Shown here: positions 8,930 to 17,258 of the stretch, in pieces
How the letters are laid out: each line of letters starts with the position of its first letter
How positions within the stretch are numbered: position 1 is the stretch's first letter
DNA from: Flavisolibacter sp.
GTDB taxonomy: Bacteria; Bacteroidota; Bacteroidia; Chitinophagales; Chitinophagaceae
Direction: 5' to 3'
DNA length: 39,683 nt
Assembly: GCA_028288675.1 (NCBI GenBank)
Contig: JAQBNG010000174.1
Span: forward strand, 1 to 39,683
Translations under genes and position numbers: made by a program
The notes under the pieces: model-generated
The model's database searches: none
What the model was told of the DNA's origin: nothing
The model's input: only the letters and a program-made list of their open reading frames with translations

Positions 8930-9242
8930 ATGGAAGGACTTATTGGAAGGAACAAAAACAGGTAAGCATTACAGCATGATTGCTATTGAATACCAAGGTT
9001 GTTTGTCATCCCGAGGTACGAGGGATCTTTGAACTGTTATGTAAACGACCATTGTAAAAAGTAAAACGGATGGCAACATTCATCAAACCACGATCCACAG
9101 ATCCCTCCTGCGTCGGGATGACAAAGGCGAGGTTTTATTGTAGCGGTTGAGTTGAATGTTTTAAGTGTGTTGTTTAATGCCCAATAGAATTACAAAGCGT
9201 AAAAGGGAGTGACACAACAGACGATGATAGTAGCAATACAGC
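8930..9242. other. Gap between phosphatase and kinase genes, dominated by an inverted repeat
   Basis: This 313-base gap inside an otherwise compact cluster holds a long inverted repeat (9002-9125, listed separately). No open frame of note lies here. No recognisable promoter was seen on the plus strand before the kinase, although one may exist. Confidence 0.6.
9002..9125. repeat. 27-bp inverted repeat with ~70-base spacer (REP/MITE-like)
   Basis: The left arm (9002-9028, beginning TTTGTCATCCCGAGG) and the right arm (9099-9125, ending CGGGATGACAAA) are reverse complements at 24 of 27 positions; the three mismatches all fall in a central 5-base block. Perfectly conserved outer and inner blocks with a variable middle are what a dispersed palindromic element looks like. 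From memory, GTCATCCCGA...GAGGGATCT palindromes are scattered through intergenic regions of many Bacteroidota genomes; only this one is present in the window. In RNA it could form a long hairpin between the phosphatase and kinase messages. Confidence 0.8.
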
Positions 9243-10820
9243 TTGTCAACAAATGAATTTAAAAAACCAAATGGTGTGAGTTATTTAAGCAATTTTTCAA
9301 ATCCTCCAAGTACGAATATAAAGTCGGCGCCTTCTATCGTTAATGCTGGTAAAACGTACCAGTATGTTGATAATGGTGAGCCTATGCGGGGTGGAATGAA
9401 AGACGTTTACTTCGCTCCCGACAAATCGTATGTAGTAGCGTTTTACCGCGATAAGCAAGACTATAATTCAAGGGAGCGGTTGAAGAAATTAGTAAGCCAA
9501 TACTATGATGCCTTTTTTAACAGGGAAGGCGGTGAGTACTACAAAGAATTGTATTGCTGGCCTACCGACATGGTGGAGCTTAATGGCAAAGTAGGGTTGA
9601 TTGTACCTACCTATAATAAGAACTTCTTTTTTAAAAAAGGGTATGCTTTAAGCGAAGGTGTGAAGGGAAAAGAAAAGCAAGGACTGTGGTTTGCATCGGC
9701 TAAGTTCCGGCATCCACAGTTTAGCTTACGGCTTGATGAAAGCGAATTGGGTACATGGTTAAGCTATTTCCAGATTTGTGTAAAAATTGCCAGGGGTGTT
9801 AAACGCTTACATGCTGCCGGTCTTGCCCACTCCGATCTCTCTTATAAAAACGTATTGATTGACCCGGTGAGTAAATCGGCTACTATCATTGATATTGATG
9901 GCCTGGTAGTACCGGGTTTATACCCGCCTGATGTAATCGGCACGGCTGATTTTATTGCACCCGAAGTGTTGGCAACAAAGCATCTTGAACTAAGAGATCC
10001 GGCTCGTAAACATGCTAATAGAACAACCGATCTGCATGCGCTGCCGGTTATGATTTATATGTATTTATTGTATCGTCACCCATTAAAAGGCGGCAAGGTA
10101 AATTCATTAGATACAGAGCAGGATGACTTATTATCAATGGGTGAAAAAGCGCTGTTTATAGAGCATCCATCAGATACATCAAACAGGCCAAAGCTGGACC
10201 AGGTTTCTAAGTGGAGCCTGCCCTGGGCCGATGTTAGCAAGCTCCCTTATACTATTACCGGGCCTTATTTAAAAGCTTTGTTCGATGGCGCATTTATTAC
10301 CGGCTTGCACGATCCTAACCACAGGCCAAACGCCGATGCCTGGGAACAGGCTTTATTAAAAACAACCGACCTGATGCAGCCTTGCAGTAATACACAATGC
10401 GGCCAAAAATGGTTTGTTTTCGATAATACGGCTTCGCCTAAATGTCCTTTTTGTGGCACGCATATTAAAGGAACTTTGCCTGTTCTTGATCTTTACTATG
10501 AGTTTAAGCCAACCGTATGGAAGCCTGAAAATCACCGGCTGATGGTGTACAATAACCAGTACTTATTTCAGTGGCATGTAAACCGAAATGTTATACGAAA
10601 TGAAAAGCTGACTGCCGAACAAAAAGTACCAGTAGGTTATTTTACTTTTCATAATGGCAAATGGGTATTAGTAAATCAAAAGCTTACATCGTTAAAAGAT
10701 CTGACAGAAGATAAAGAGATACCGGTTGGCACGATGGTGGACATAACCGATGGCAAGAAATTATTACTGTCGAATGAAGAAGGTGGCCGGGTGGTTGTAA
10801 TAACGATGGCGAATAAATAA
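9243..10820 (+). CDS. Protein kinase-like protein with C-terminal zinc ribbon (TerY-P triad kinase)
   Basis: 525 residues. A kinase fold spans ~40-370: glycine-loop-like RGGMKDVYFA (49-58), catalytic loop LAHSDLSYKNVLID with H196, D198 and N203, metal-binding segment IIDIDGL with D219, then GTADFIAPEVL (APE-like motif). The usual HRDLK lysine is replaced by Ser200 and no clear VAxK lysine is visible in YVVAFYRDK, so catalysis may be atypical. A zinc ribbon follows (C381, C386, C401, C404), then a beta-rich domain of unknown type to the end. This kinase-plus-zinc-ribbon layout matches the kinase of TerY-P triads. The start is uncertain: the frame is closed upstream by TAG at 9231 and the only usable early start is TTG at 9243. 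Substrates are unknown. Confidence 0.85.
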   Translation: MSTNEFKKPNGVSYLSNFSNPPSTNIKSAPSIVNAGKTYQYVDNGEPMRGGMKDVYFAPDKSYVVAFYRDKQDYNSRERLKKLVSQYYDAFFNREGGEYYKELYCWPTDMVELNGKVGLIVPTYNKNFFFKKGYALSEGVKGKEKQGLWFASAKFRHPQFSLRLDESELGTWLSYFQICVKIARGVKRLHAAGLAHSDLSYKNVLIDPVSKSATIIDIDGLVVPGLYPPDVIGTADFIAPEVLATKHLELRDPARKHANRTTDLHALPVMIYMYLLYRHPLKGGKVNSLDTEQDDLLSMGEKALFIEHPSDTSNRPKLDQVSKWSLPWADVSKLPYTITGPYLKALFDGAFITGLHDPNHRPNADAWEQALLKTTDLMQPCSNTQCGQKWFVFDNTASPKCPFCGTHIKGTLPVLDLYYEFKPTVWKPENHRLMVYNNQYLFQWHVNRNVIRNEKLTAEQKVPVGYFTFHNGKWVLVNQKLTSLKDLTEDKEIPVGTMVDITDGKKLLLSNEEGGRVVVITMANK

Positions 10821-10916
10821 TATAATACACTGGTTTGTGAAAGCCGACACTATGCATATAAAAGAGACAGACGTAAAAATGAATTACTTATAGACGTAAA
10901 ATAAAAAACTTAAAAA

Positions 10917-11921
10917 ATGAAACTTAAACCAGCCGGAATTATCATTGTTGTTTTAATAATAGCAGTGCTTGCCTATTTTGCCTTGAAGCCCAAAATGTCA
11001 GAGATCAGGAAAGAAAATTCTACTGAGCTGTCTAATACGTCAACTAACCGCAATGCAGAAACGCCGGGAACTGCTGGTACCACTAACACAGCAACAGATG
11101 CGAAAACGGAAGATCGGGGGTTTAATTATACGCCTGAAAAGCCGGAGAATGGCACCTTGCGTGGTGTAGTAGAAGTTGGGGCTACCGGCTTTAATTCGTT
11201 TGTGATTAATATGGATGCGCAAAAGCGTTGGGAGATTGTATCAAAAGATTTTGGAGAGTCACTTGCCTATGAAGGTTTGGCTACCACAGATGATATCAGG
11301 ATAGGATTGAAGAAGTATCTCGCTGCCATGTTTGATAAAGGTGTAAGCAATAACAACATGCACTTTGTTATTTCGTCTGGAGCACAAAAAGAACCCAAGA
11401 CAACTACTATCAGCAACGAACTAAAAAAAATGGGTTATGTAGTCAACAATGTTACAGCTGACCAGGAAGCAAAGTTTGCATTTAGAGCAACGGTCCCGCC
11501 TTCCTTCGCTGACAATTCTTTTCTTGTTGATATTGGCTCGGGTAACACAAAAGTATCCTGGGACGAAGGAGGGAATTTAAAAGCAATGGAATTGCCCGGC
11601 GCTAAATATTACGAAAAAGGCACAGCAGATAACAGTGTGTATGACGACGTAAAAACAAGGGCAACTACTATACCCGAAGGTAAACGCAATGTAGGTTTTG
11701 TTTTAGGAGGTGTACCGTTTACACTGGCTAAGCAACACCGTAAAGGTGAAGAAAGATATACGGTGCTGAAAGCTCCACAAGATTATAAAGCAGCAGATAA
11801 AAAGATGGCGGCCGGATTGAACATATATAAAGGCCTTGTTGATGCTACGCAAACAGACACGTTTGTTTTTGATTGGGATGCCAACTTCACTATTGGCTTT
11901 TTACTGAGTCTGCGTAAATAA
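10917..11921 (+). CDS. Membrane-anchored ASKHA-fold protein, Ppx/GppA-like
   Basis: 334 residues. One N-terminal membrane segment (residues ~7-23, GIIIVVLIIAVLAYFAL) is followed by a Ser/Thr/Asn-rich linker to ~75, so most of the protein probably lies on the far side of the inner membrane, or faces the cytoplasm if inverted. The rest resembles the actin/Hsp70/sugar-kinase (ASKHA) fold of exopolyphosphatase/GppA: VEVGATGFNSFVI (phosphate-1-like), EGLATTDDIRIGLKKYLAAM (as in Ppx/GppA), HFVISSGAQKEP, then FLVDIGSGNTKVSW with D205 (phosphate-2-like). The first motif lacks the canonical DxG, so hydrolase activity is doubtful. It lies 96 bases after the kinase and 7 before the coiled-coil gene, suggesting one functional unit with the triad. 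The family assignment is by motif only. Confidence 0.65.
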   Translation: MKLKPAGIIIVVLIIAVLAYFALKPKMSEIRKENSTELSNTSTNRNAETPGTAGTTNTATDAKTEDRGFNYTPEKPENGTLRGVVEVGATGFNSFVINMDAQKRWEIVSKDFGESLAYEGLATTDDIRIGLKKYLAAMFDKGVSNNNMHFVISSGAQKEPKTTTISNELKKMGYVVNNVTADQEAKFAFRATVPPSFADNSFLVDIGSGNTKVSWDEGGNLKAMELPGAKYYEKGTADNSVYDDVKTRATTIPEGKRNVGFVLGGVPFTLAKQHRKGEERYTVLKAPQDYKAADKKMAAGLNIYKGLVDATQTDTFVFDWDANFTIGFLLSLRK

Positions 11922-11928
11922 TTTTTGT

Positions 11929-12660
11929 ATGAGTTTTTTAAAGCAGTTACTAACACCTTTTGTTGAGTTTGATGAGGGCGAACAAAAAGAGCCTGCAAAG
12001 AAAAGCAGTGGTGGTGCAGCGGCACCTGTTGCTCCGGCACCACCATCTGCACCTGTTGCAGATGAAAATGCACAACACCCTTTGATTACAGGAACCAGCA
12101 ATGCGGCTAATACGCCTGCGCAGGTTCCTACCTATTCACCTGCCGGTACTATAGCCGGCCCCTTGCCGGAGCATGAACAATATTTTGAAAAATTAATTGC
12201 AGAAGCCAATATTACGAACCCCCTTTTCCAGGGAACAGACTACAAAGAATTTGTTGACAGCAAAATTGACATTGATGATATAACTGACGAAGCTCTGAAG
12301 TACCGGACGGCTTTCAACGTTTTAAAGAGCACAGGCCTTACAAAAGAAAAACTTATTTCTACCGGCCAGGAATACTTAAATATTATTGGCCGCGACTTAA
12401 ATTCATTTCAGGGAGCACATGCGGCTCAATATCAAAAACAGGTTCGCCAGAAAGAACAGCTGATACAAAAAAAAGCGGAGGAGCTGCAGACACTAACGCA
12501 AAGAATAAATACATTAAAAGGTGAGATCAACCAGCTAACACAAGATATAAACCTTACAAAAGATAAGCTGGACACAACCCGAAACTCTTTTTTGTTAGCA
12601 GGAGAAAATAAGCAGAACGAGATCCAGGCAGAGTTGCAAAAAATTCTGCAGTATTTTTAG
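11929..12660 (+). CDS. Coiled-coil protein of the TerY-P cluster, function unknown
   Basis: 243 residues in three parts. Residues 1-~55 are low-complexity Ala/Pro/Lys/Glu. Residues ~75-155 look globular and helical (YFEKLIAEANITNPLFQG, LKYRTAFNVLKSTGLTKEK). Residues ~160-240 form a long coiled coil with Gln/Lys/Glu/Leu heptads (QKEQLIQKKAEELQTLTQRI onwards). There is no signal peptide. I recognise no family. It starts 7 bases after the ASKHA gene and ends the plus-strand cluster, facing mnmE, so it is probably translated with the ASKHA protein and may act as an adaptor. That role is inference. No terminator hairpin is visible after it. Confidence 0.75.
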   Translation: MSFLKQLLTPFVEFDEGEQKEPAKKSSGGAAAPVAPAPPSAPVADENAQHPLITGTSNAANTPAQVPTYSPAGTIAGPLPEHEQYFEKLIAEANITNPLFQGTDYKEFVDSKIDIDDITDEALKYRTAFNVLKSTGLTKEKLISTGQEYLNIIGRDLNSFQGAHAAQYQKQVRQKEQLIQKKAEELQTLTQRINTLKGEINQLTQDINLTKDKLDTTRNSFLLAGENKQNEIQAELQKILQYF

Positions 12661-12706
12661 AAGCACACCATTGAATGCGCTGCCTTTTAATGAATAGTAG
12701 TTTTAG

Positions 12707-14092
12707 CTATTTGCCGATACAAAACTTGCTGAATACATAATCAAGCAGATCTTCATTGCTTACTTCACCTGTGATTGTTCCTAAATAATGGAGGCATCTG
12801 CGAATATCAATTGCCAGTAAATCACCCGGGATGTTATTGACCAAACCTGCAGCTACATCGTTCAGTGATGTGTAAACTTCCTGCAAAGAATGATAATGCC
12901 GTGCATTGGTAACAATTACATTTTCTCCCTGCACCTTATCATGCAGTACCATATCAACCATTCGTTCTTTCAGCACTTCTATATGCAATGTTGTTTTTGC
13001 AGAAATAAAAATGATACCTGCAATACCGGAAAAATTTCCTCTAGCTTCTGCTTCATTCATTAAATCCACTTTGTTTCCCGTTAAAAGAAAATTAATGCCC
13101 TGTAGTTGCATCTCGCCAATAGTCTTTTCTAATTCATGGGGGCTGGTTTCATTTACATCAAACAAGTATAAAATAAAATCCGCCTGCTTCATCTTTTCCA
13201 GGCTTTTTGCAATTCCTACTGATTCAATTATATCGGTTGAATGTGTACGAATACCGGCTGTGTCAATCAGGCGAAAAAGAATTCCATCTATATTAATAAC
13301 TTCTTCAATTGTGTCCCTGGTTGTACCTGGAATTTCACTTACAATGGCTCTATCCTCGTTCAGCAAAGCATTTAATAATGTTGATTTGCCGGCGTTAGGC
13401 TTGCCGATTATTGCGATGCTGACACCATTTTTTATAACATTTCCTAATTGGAAAGATTGTAACAATTGTTTTGTATGATGACTTGCTCCTTCTACTAAAC
13501 TTTTCAACTGAGTACGGTCGGCAAACTCTACATCTTCCTGTGAAAAATCCAACTCTAATTCTATTAAAGCCGAAAATTTTATAAGCTGCTCCCGTAGTTC
13601 CTTTAATGAAGATGAAAAACCTCCACGGATATTATTGATGGCTGTTTTATGTGAGGCTTCTGTATTACTGGCAATTAAATCAGCAACAGCTTCTGCCTGG
13701 GCTAAATCAAGTTTTCCGGCTAAAAAAGCCCTTTGTGTAAACTCTCCCGGCTTGGCTACACGGGCACCATTTTGGGTGCAGGCGTCTATTATTTGTTGTT
13801 GGATAAAAGGTGAACCGTGACAACTGACTTCTACAATATCCTCACCTGTGTAGGAACGGGGGCTTTTAAAAACGGAAACAACTACTTCATCTAAAATCTT
13901 CCCATCATTTTTTAGATAACCTACATGTAAAGTATGTGACGATTGTTTTAGTAAATCTTTTGATGGAAAAAGACCATTGATTATATGGATAGATTTAGTC
14001 CCGCTTAACCTTATGATGCCCAAAGCGCCGATACCTGGTGGAGTTGCCAGTGCCACAATTGTATCCTCCCATCCTGAAAGTGCTATACTCAT
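12707..14092 (-). CDS. mnmE: tRNA uridine-5-carboxymethylaminomethyl modification GTPase MnmE
   Basis: About 461 residues, the usual length. The N-terminal tetrahydrofolate-binding domain has TIVALATPPGIGALGIIRLS and GEFTQRAFLAGKLDLAQAEA. The inserted GTPase domain has G1 GKPNAGKST (around 230), G2 GTTRDT, G3 DTAGI and G4 GNKVD. The C-terminus carries the catalytic FCIGK motif. With MnmG it installs the carboxymethylaminomethyl group on wobble U34 of certain tRNAs. The frame can start at TTG 14098; the ATG at 14092 (MSIALSGWEDTIVALATPPG) is preferred. It faces the TerY-P cluster tail to tail and is separated from the tonB operon upstream by a terminator, so it is its own transcript. Confidence 0.97.
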   Translation of the reverse strand: MSIALSGWEDTIVALATPPGIGALGIIRLSGTKSIHIINGLFPSKDLLKQSSHTLHVGYLKNDGKILDEVVVSVFKSPRSYTGEDIVEVSCHGSPFIQQQIIDACTQNGARVAKPGEFTQRAFLAGKLDLAQAEAVADLIASNTEASHKTAINNIRGGFSSSLKELREQLIKFSALIELELDFSQEDVEFADRTQLKSLVEGASHHTKQLLQSFQLGNVIKNGVSIAIIGKPNAGKSTLLNALLNEDRAIVSEIPGTTRDTIEEVINIDGILFRLIDTAGIRTHSTDIIESVGIAKSLEKMKQADFILYLFDVNETSPHELEKTIGEMQLQGINFLLTGNKVDLMNEAEARGNFSGIAGIIFISAKTTLHIEVLKERMVDMVLHDKVQGENVIVTNARHYHSLQEVYTSLNDVAAGLVNNIPGDLLAIDIRRCLHYLGTITGEVSNEDLLDYVFSKFCIGK

Positions 14093-14119
14093 CTTCAAAA
14101 GTAAGGTAGCCGTAAAAGA

Positions 14120-14148
14120 AAAACCCTCCGGTTTTAGCGGAGGGTTTT
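14120..14148 (-). terminator. Rho-independent terminator of the exbB-exbD-exbD-tonB operon
   Basis: An 11-bp perfect stem (14120-14130 AAAACCCTCCG with 14138-14148 CGGAGGGTTTT) and a 7-base loop, located 20 bases past the tonB stop. Read on the minus strand, the descending arm ends in a T run. It also separates this operon from mnmE. Confidence 0.88.
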
Positions 14149-14167
14149 AAATTATGTGTAATTCAAT

Positions 14168-14995
14168 TTATTGTTCCTGGATCATAAAGGTAATTGGCTG
14201 TGTATGATACGAACGAACCTTCTTACCATTCTGCTCGCCCGGAGACCACTTGGGACCTCTTTTTACAACCTCGGCAGCTCCAGCTCCCAATCCATTACCT
14301 GGATCGTTTAAAGCTCTTACATCAGCAATGCTGCCATCTTTCTCTACCAAGAACCGAACATTCACCGTATAAGTTCCAGGGTTCATGCCATTGCTCGAGG
14401 CATCATCAAGGTAGCGTTGTAATTGACTTTCCAGATGACGACGCCATTGTGCAGGATTGACACTTGCCTCAATTTCCACTTTTTCAAAAACTTTATTCTC
14501 ATCTTCTACCGGTTTGGCTTCAACTATCTGAGTGCCCTTATCAACAACCGGGGCAATCAAACCAGGATCTTTAAGACCTTCCTTATTCTCATTAGAAATT
14601 ACAACCTCGGCTATTTTTTCAATAGGAGGAATCTCCTCCTGCTTTACTTCCTCGTCTTTTTTAATTACAGGAGGGGTAAATTTAGCCGTTTCTAATTGTG
14701 GTGGTGGCGGTGGCGCCTTTGGTGGCGGTGGCGGTGGTGGTGGCGGTGGTGGTGCATCCTGGATATTCTGTACCACTACATCACGCACTTCTACATCATC
14801 ATTATTCTTGGGAGACAGCGCATTTGACAAAAGGCTGACGCCAAAAATAAGCAAGCCAACACCGGCTGTTATACCGAGCGCCAAGCTAATCCGCTTATTA
14901 TACTTTTTCCTTAGATCGTAAGCGCCGTACTCTTTATTACGGCCCTCAAAAACCAAGTCGAGTATATCGGAATTTAAAATTTTATTCGCTTCCAT
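14168..14995 (-). CDS. tonB: TonB-family energy transducer
   Basis: 275 residues. The N-terminus (MEANKILNSDILDLVFEGRN, then KEYGAYDLRKKY) is a Bacteroidota TonB signature and precedes one membrane segment (~38-60). A proline-rich spacer follows (an uninterrupted run of about ten prolines, then KAPPPPPQLE), which spans the periplasm. The C-terminal TonB domain (~195-275; TYTVNVRFLVEKDGSIADVR, PKWSPGEQNGKKVRSYHTQP) contacts TonB-dependent receptors. It is the last gene of an operon with exbB and two exbD genes, so it should couple proton motive force to outer-membrane uptake. It is paralogous to the TonB at 37794-38588. Confidence 0.94.
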   Translation of the reverse strand: MEANKILNSDILDLVFEGRNKEYGAYDLRKKYNKRISLALGITAGVGLLIFGVSLLSNALSPKNNDDVEVRDVVVQNIQDAPPPPPPPPPPPKAPPPPPQLETAKFTPPVIKKDEEVKQEEIPPIEKIAEVVISNENKEGLKDPGLIAPVVDKGTQIVEAKPVEDENKVFEKVEIEASVNPAQWRRHLESQLQRYLDDASSNGMNPGTYTVNVRFLVEKDGSIADVRALNDPGNGLGAGAAEVVKRGPKWSPGEQNGKKVRSYHTQPITFMIQEQ

Positions 14996-15051
14996 TATTG
15001 GTTGTTTGTAATTAGATGTTCAGAGATACTGTTTCCACAAACGAAGACAAT

Positions 15052-15636
15052 TTATTTTCCTCCACCTTTCTGCTCTGTCAACTTTATAGCCTCCATTTCA
15101 GTGTCGGTAATATCAATCAGGGCAAAGCGCTGTACATTATTAATTGTCATCTCGTCCAATATATCAACGGTATTTTTATAAGTGGCATCCGAATTAGGTT
15201 TTATTACCACTACAAAATCTTTGTCTGTAGAATCTGCATTATACCCAAGACCTCTGCCAAGCAGCATTACATCTTTTTTCTTCTTTTGAATTACATCACG
15301 AATCTCTTTGTAAGTGCTGCTTTTAAAATTAGAACCATCCCCTTCCATCTGGCCTTCGTAATAATAAAGGTTATTGTCTTTTGCCATTAAGATGGTCAAT
15401 GCACCCGACTGCTTGACTTCTGTTTGCTTTTCCGGATCTTTTTCATCCTTAGGCATAATCAGGCGGGTGGTATTGGGCGTACTCATCGTTGTAGTAAAGA
15501 TGAAGAACGTAATTAATAAGAATCCCAAGTCCACCATCGGCGTCATATCTACACGGGTTGAAAGCTTCTTGGCTTTTTTGACCCCAGGCCCTTTTTTATG
15601 ACCACTATCCCCACCGGAGGTATCCATACTTGCCAT
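15052..15636 (-). CDS. exbD: Biopolymer transport protein ExbD (second copy)
   Basis: 194 residues. A basic cytoplasmic N-terminus (GHKKGPGVKKAKKLSTR) leads into the single membrane helix DMTPMVDLGFLLITFFIFTT, with the membrane aspartate typical of the ExbD/TolR family in the proton path. A periplasmic domain follows (VVVIKPNSDATYKNTVDILD), ending in Lys/Gly-rich sequence. It lies between the other exbD and tonB; paired ExbD paralogues beside ExbB and TonB are common in Bacteroidota. It should form the stator with ExbB. Confidence 0.93.
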   Translation of the reverse strand: MASMDTSGGDSGHKKGPGVKKAKKLSTRVDMTPMVDLGFLLITFFIFTTTMSTPNTTRLIMPKDEKDPEKQTEVKQSGALTILMAKDNNLYYYEGQMEGDGSNFKSSTYKEIRDVIQKKKKDVMLLGRGLGYNADSTDKDFVVVIKPNSDATYKNTVDILDEMTINNVQRFALIDITDTEMEAIKLTEQKGGGK

Positions 15637-15658
15637 AATAAAATAGTTTAATTGTTAT

Positions 15659-16333
15659 TTAAGATTCAGATTGAATTCCCTTACCTGCCTGACGTAATTG
15701 ATAAAGATCGGTACCGGGAGGAACGCCTTTTGGATCGGTGATCAATTTATACTTGAAAATATCATTCGCCCGCAAAGCTTCAATCACGCCTTTAAAAGAA
15801 GGATATTTTGCATTATTGTCACCTTTAATCATTATGTCCATCTTTTTACCCTGGAAGGTTTGGCTACTTGCACCTAACCAACGCTGCAATTCGTTGTTAG
15901 CCGTATCCACCGGAATCCCTTTTTGGTTTATTTTTTCCCACTCATTAGCCGGGCGGGCAAATATTGCTTTCAGTTCACTCAAAGGCGAACCAATGGTAGA
16001 GAAATTTACAAACTTTTGCAGCTCACTTTCCGTCAATCCCAATTTAGCTTCATTATTTACTCGTTGAATAAAATCAAGCTTCAAAGCATTATCCTCTTTC
16101 TTTAGCAGGTTAACTGTCAGGTAGACTTTACCTGCCGAGTCAAACTGAATCAGGATCGCATCTTGCTCCTTCAGTTTTGCTGATGAAACCGACGTGGGTG
16201 TTGTAATTGTCAGGGGTTCAGGTGGCTTAAACTTTGTAGCCAGCATGAAGAAAGAAAGAATCAGAAAGGCCACGTCCACAAAAGGGGTCATGTCCGTATC
16301 TGTACTTTTTCTTGGAATTTTGACACTTGGCAT
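15659..16333 (-). CDS. exbD: Biopolymer transport protein ExbD (first copy, extended periplasmic domain)
   Basis: 224 residues. The N-terminal membrane helix is TDMTPFVDVAFLILSFFMLA with the conserved aspartate. The periplasmic part is longer than in the second ExbD, with a helical, charged insertion at ~75-140 (around KLGLTESELQKFVNFSTIG and NEWEKINQKGIPVD) before the usual IMIKGDNNAKYPSFKGVIEA segment. It lies directly after exbB and 22 bases before the second exbD. The two ExbD proteins differ enough that they could make a mixed dimer; that is inference. Confidence 0.93.
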   Translation of the reverse strand: MPSVKIPRKSTDTDMTPFVDVAFLILSFFMLATKFKPPEPLTITTPTSVSSAKLKEQDAILIQFDSAGKVYLTVNLLKKEDNALKLDFIQRVNNEAKLGLTESELQKFVNFSTIGSPLSELKAIFARPANEWEKINQKGIPVDTANNELQRWLGASSQTFQGKKMDIMIKGDNNAKYPSFKGVIEALRANDIFKYKLITDPKGVPPGTDLYQLRQAGKGIQSES

Positions 16334-16394
16334 ATTCTAAAAAAATTTTGTATTGAGATTCTTTTATTGGCCTTAATCCATAAAATATTTGCGC

Positions 16395-17258
16395 TTATTT
16401 ATATAAAGACGCAAAAGATTGTGTTAAGGTAAACCCTGACTCATCAATACCATATGTGATACTATCAATCCGGGTAGTGAAAATGTTATACATAATAAGA
16501 GCTAACGATGATGTACCGATACCTAATGCTGTATTATACAAGGCTTCAGAAATACCTACCGCAAGGTCACCAGCGGCACCGCCGCCACCAGCTTCACCAA
16601 GAGCAGAGAAGGCTTTGATCATACCCATAACCGTACCTAGCAAAGCCACCAATGTACCTACAGATGTAATGGTTGATAAAAAGACAAGGTTCTTTTGCAG
16701 CATAGGTAGTTCAAGGGCAGTAGCTTCTTCTACTTCTTTTTGAATAGAAAGCACTTTTTGCTCTGTATCCAGTTCAGGAGCGTTCATCATTTCTTTATAA
16801 CGGCGTAAGCCAGCTTTCATTACGTTGGCTACAGAACCGCGTTGTTTATCACACTCTCTTAAAGCCGCATCAACATCACGGTTAGCAAGGTTAAACTGTA
16901 CCCTGCGAATAAAATCAGCAATCGAACCGTTACCCATGGCTTTAGAAATGGTCATAAAACGCTCAATAGAAAATGTTATTACCATTAAAAGCATACCAAT
17001 CAAAAGAGGTACAATGATACCGCCCTCATAAATAGCGTTGAAGGCTCCTTTAGGTCCTTTATGCTCGGGCCAGAACCATCCTTTACCCGGAGTAGTAAAA
17101 TCATTAGGATTGCCCATTAAGAAACGCCATATACAATAACCGGCTATAATACAAGCGATCGGCGCCAGCCATGAAATTGCGTTACCTGATTGCTTTACTT
17201 GCACTGATGTACTCTTACCTGGAGATGTTGCACTTGCAGTCGGTCTAGACTCTGCCAT
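16395..17258 (-). CDS. exbB: ExbB/MotA/TolQ-family proton channel protein
   Basis: 287 residues. Three membrane segments are visible: ~28-48 (ISWLAPIACIIAGYCIWRFL), ~78-100 (IIVPLLIGMLLMVITFSIER) and the long C-terminal pair around FLSTITSVGTLVALLGTVMG and AVGISEALYNTALGIGTSSL. The TM2-TM3 motif GTVMGMIKAFSALGEAGGGG is the MotA/TolQ/ExbB hallmark. The N-terminal Ser/Thr/Ala-rich tail is longer than in E. coli ExbB, as usual in this phylum. It is the first gene of the exbB-exbD-exbD-tonB operon, which powers TonB-dependent import across the outer membrane. Confidence 0.94.
   Translation of the reverse strand: MAESRPTASATSPGKSTSVQVKQSGNAISWLAPIACIIAGYCIWRFLMGNPNDFTTPGKGWFWPEHKGPKGAFNAIYEGGIIVPLLIGMLLMVITFSIERFMTISKAMGNGSIADFIRRVQFNLANRDVDAALRECDKQRGSVANVMKAGLRRYKEMMNAPELDTEQKVLSIQKEVEEATALELPMLQKNLVFLSTITSVGTLVALLGTVMGMIKAFSALGEAGGGGAAGDLAVGISEALYNTALGIGTSSLALIMYNIFTTRIDSITYGIDESGFTLTQSFASLYK

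Noticed and set aside
12906-13478. Plus-strand 190-codon frame opposite mnmE
   Set aside because: Shadow of a well-recognised gene; no family features and biased composition.
14096-14103. TACTTTTG on the minus strand, a match to the -7 consensus near mnmE
   Set aside because: It ends only a few bases before the mnmE start, so the transcription start would fall inside the gene unless a later start is used.
14532-14921. Plus-strand frame with a long glycine run
   Set aside because: It is the antisense of the proline-rich spacer of TonB; the run arises from the proline codons.
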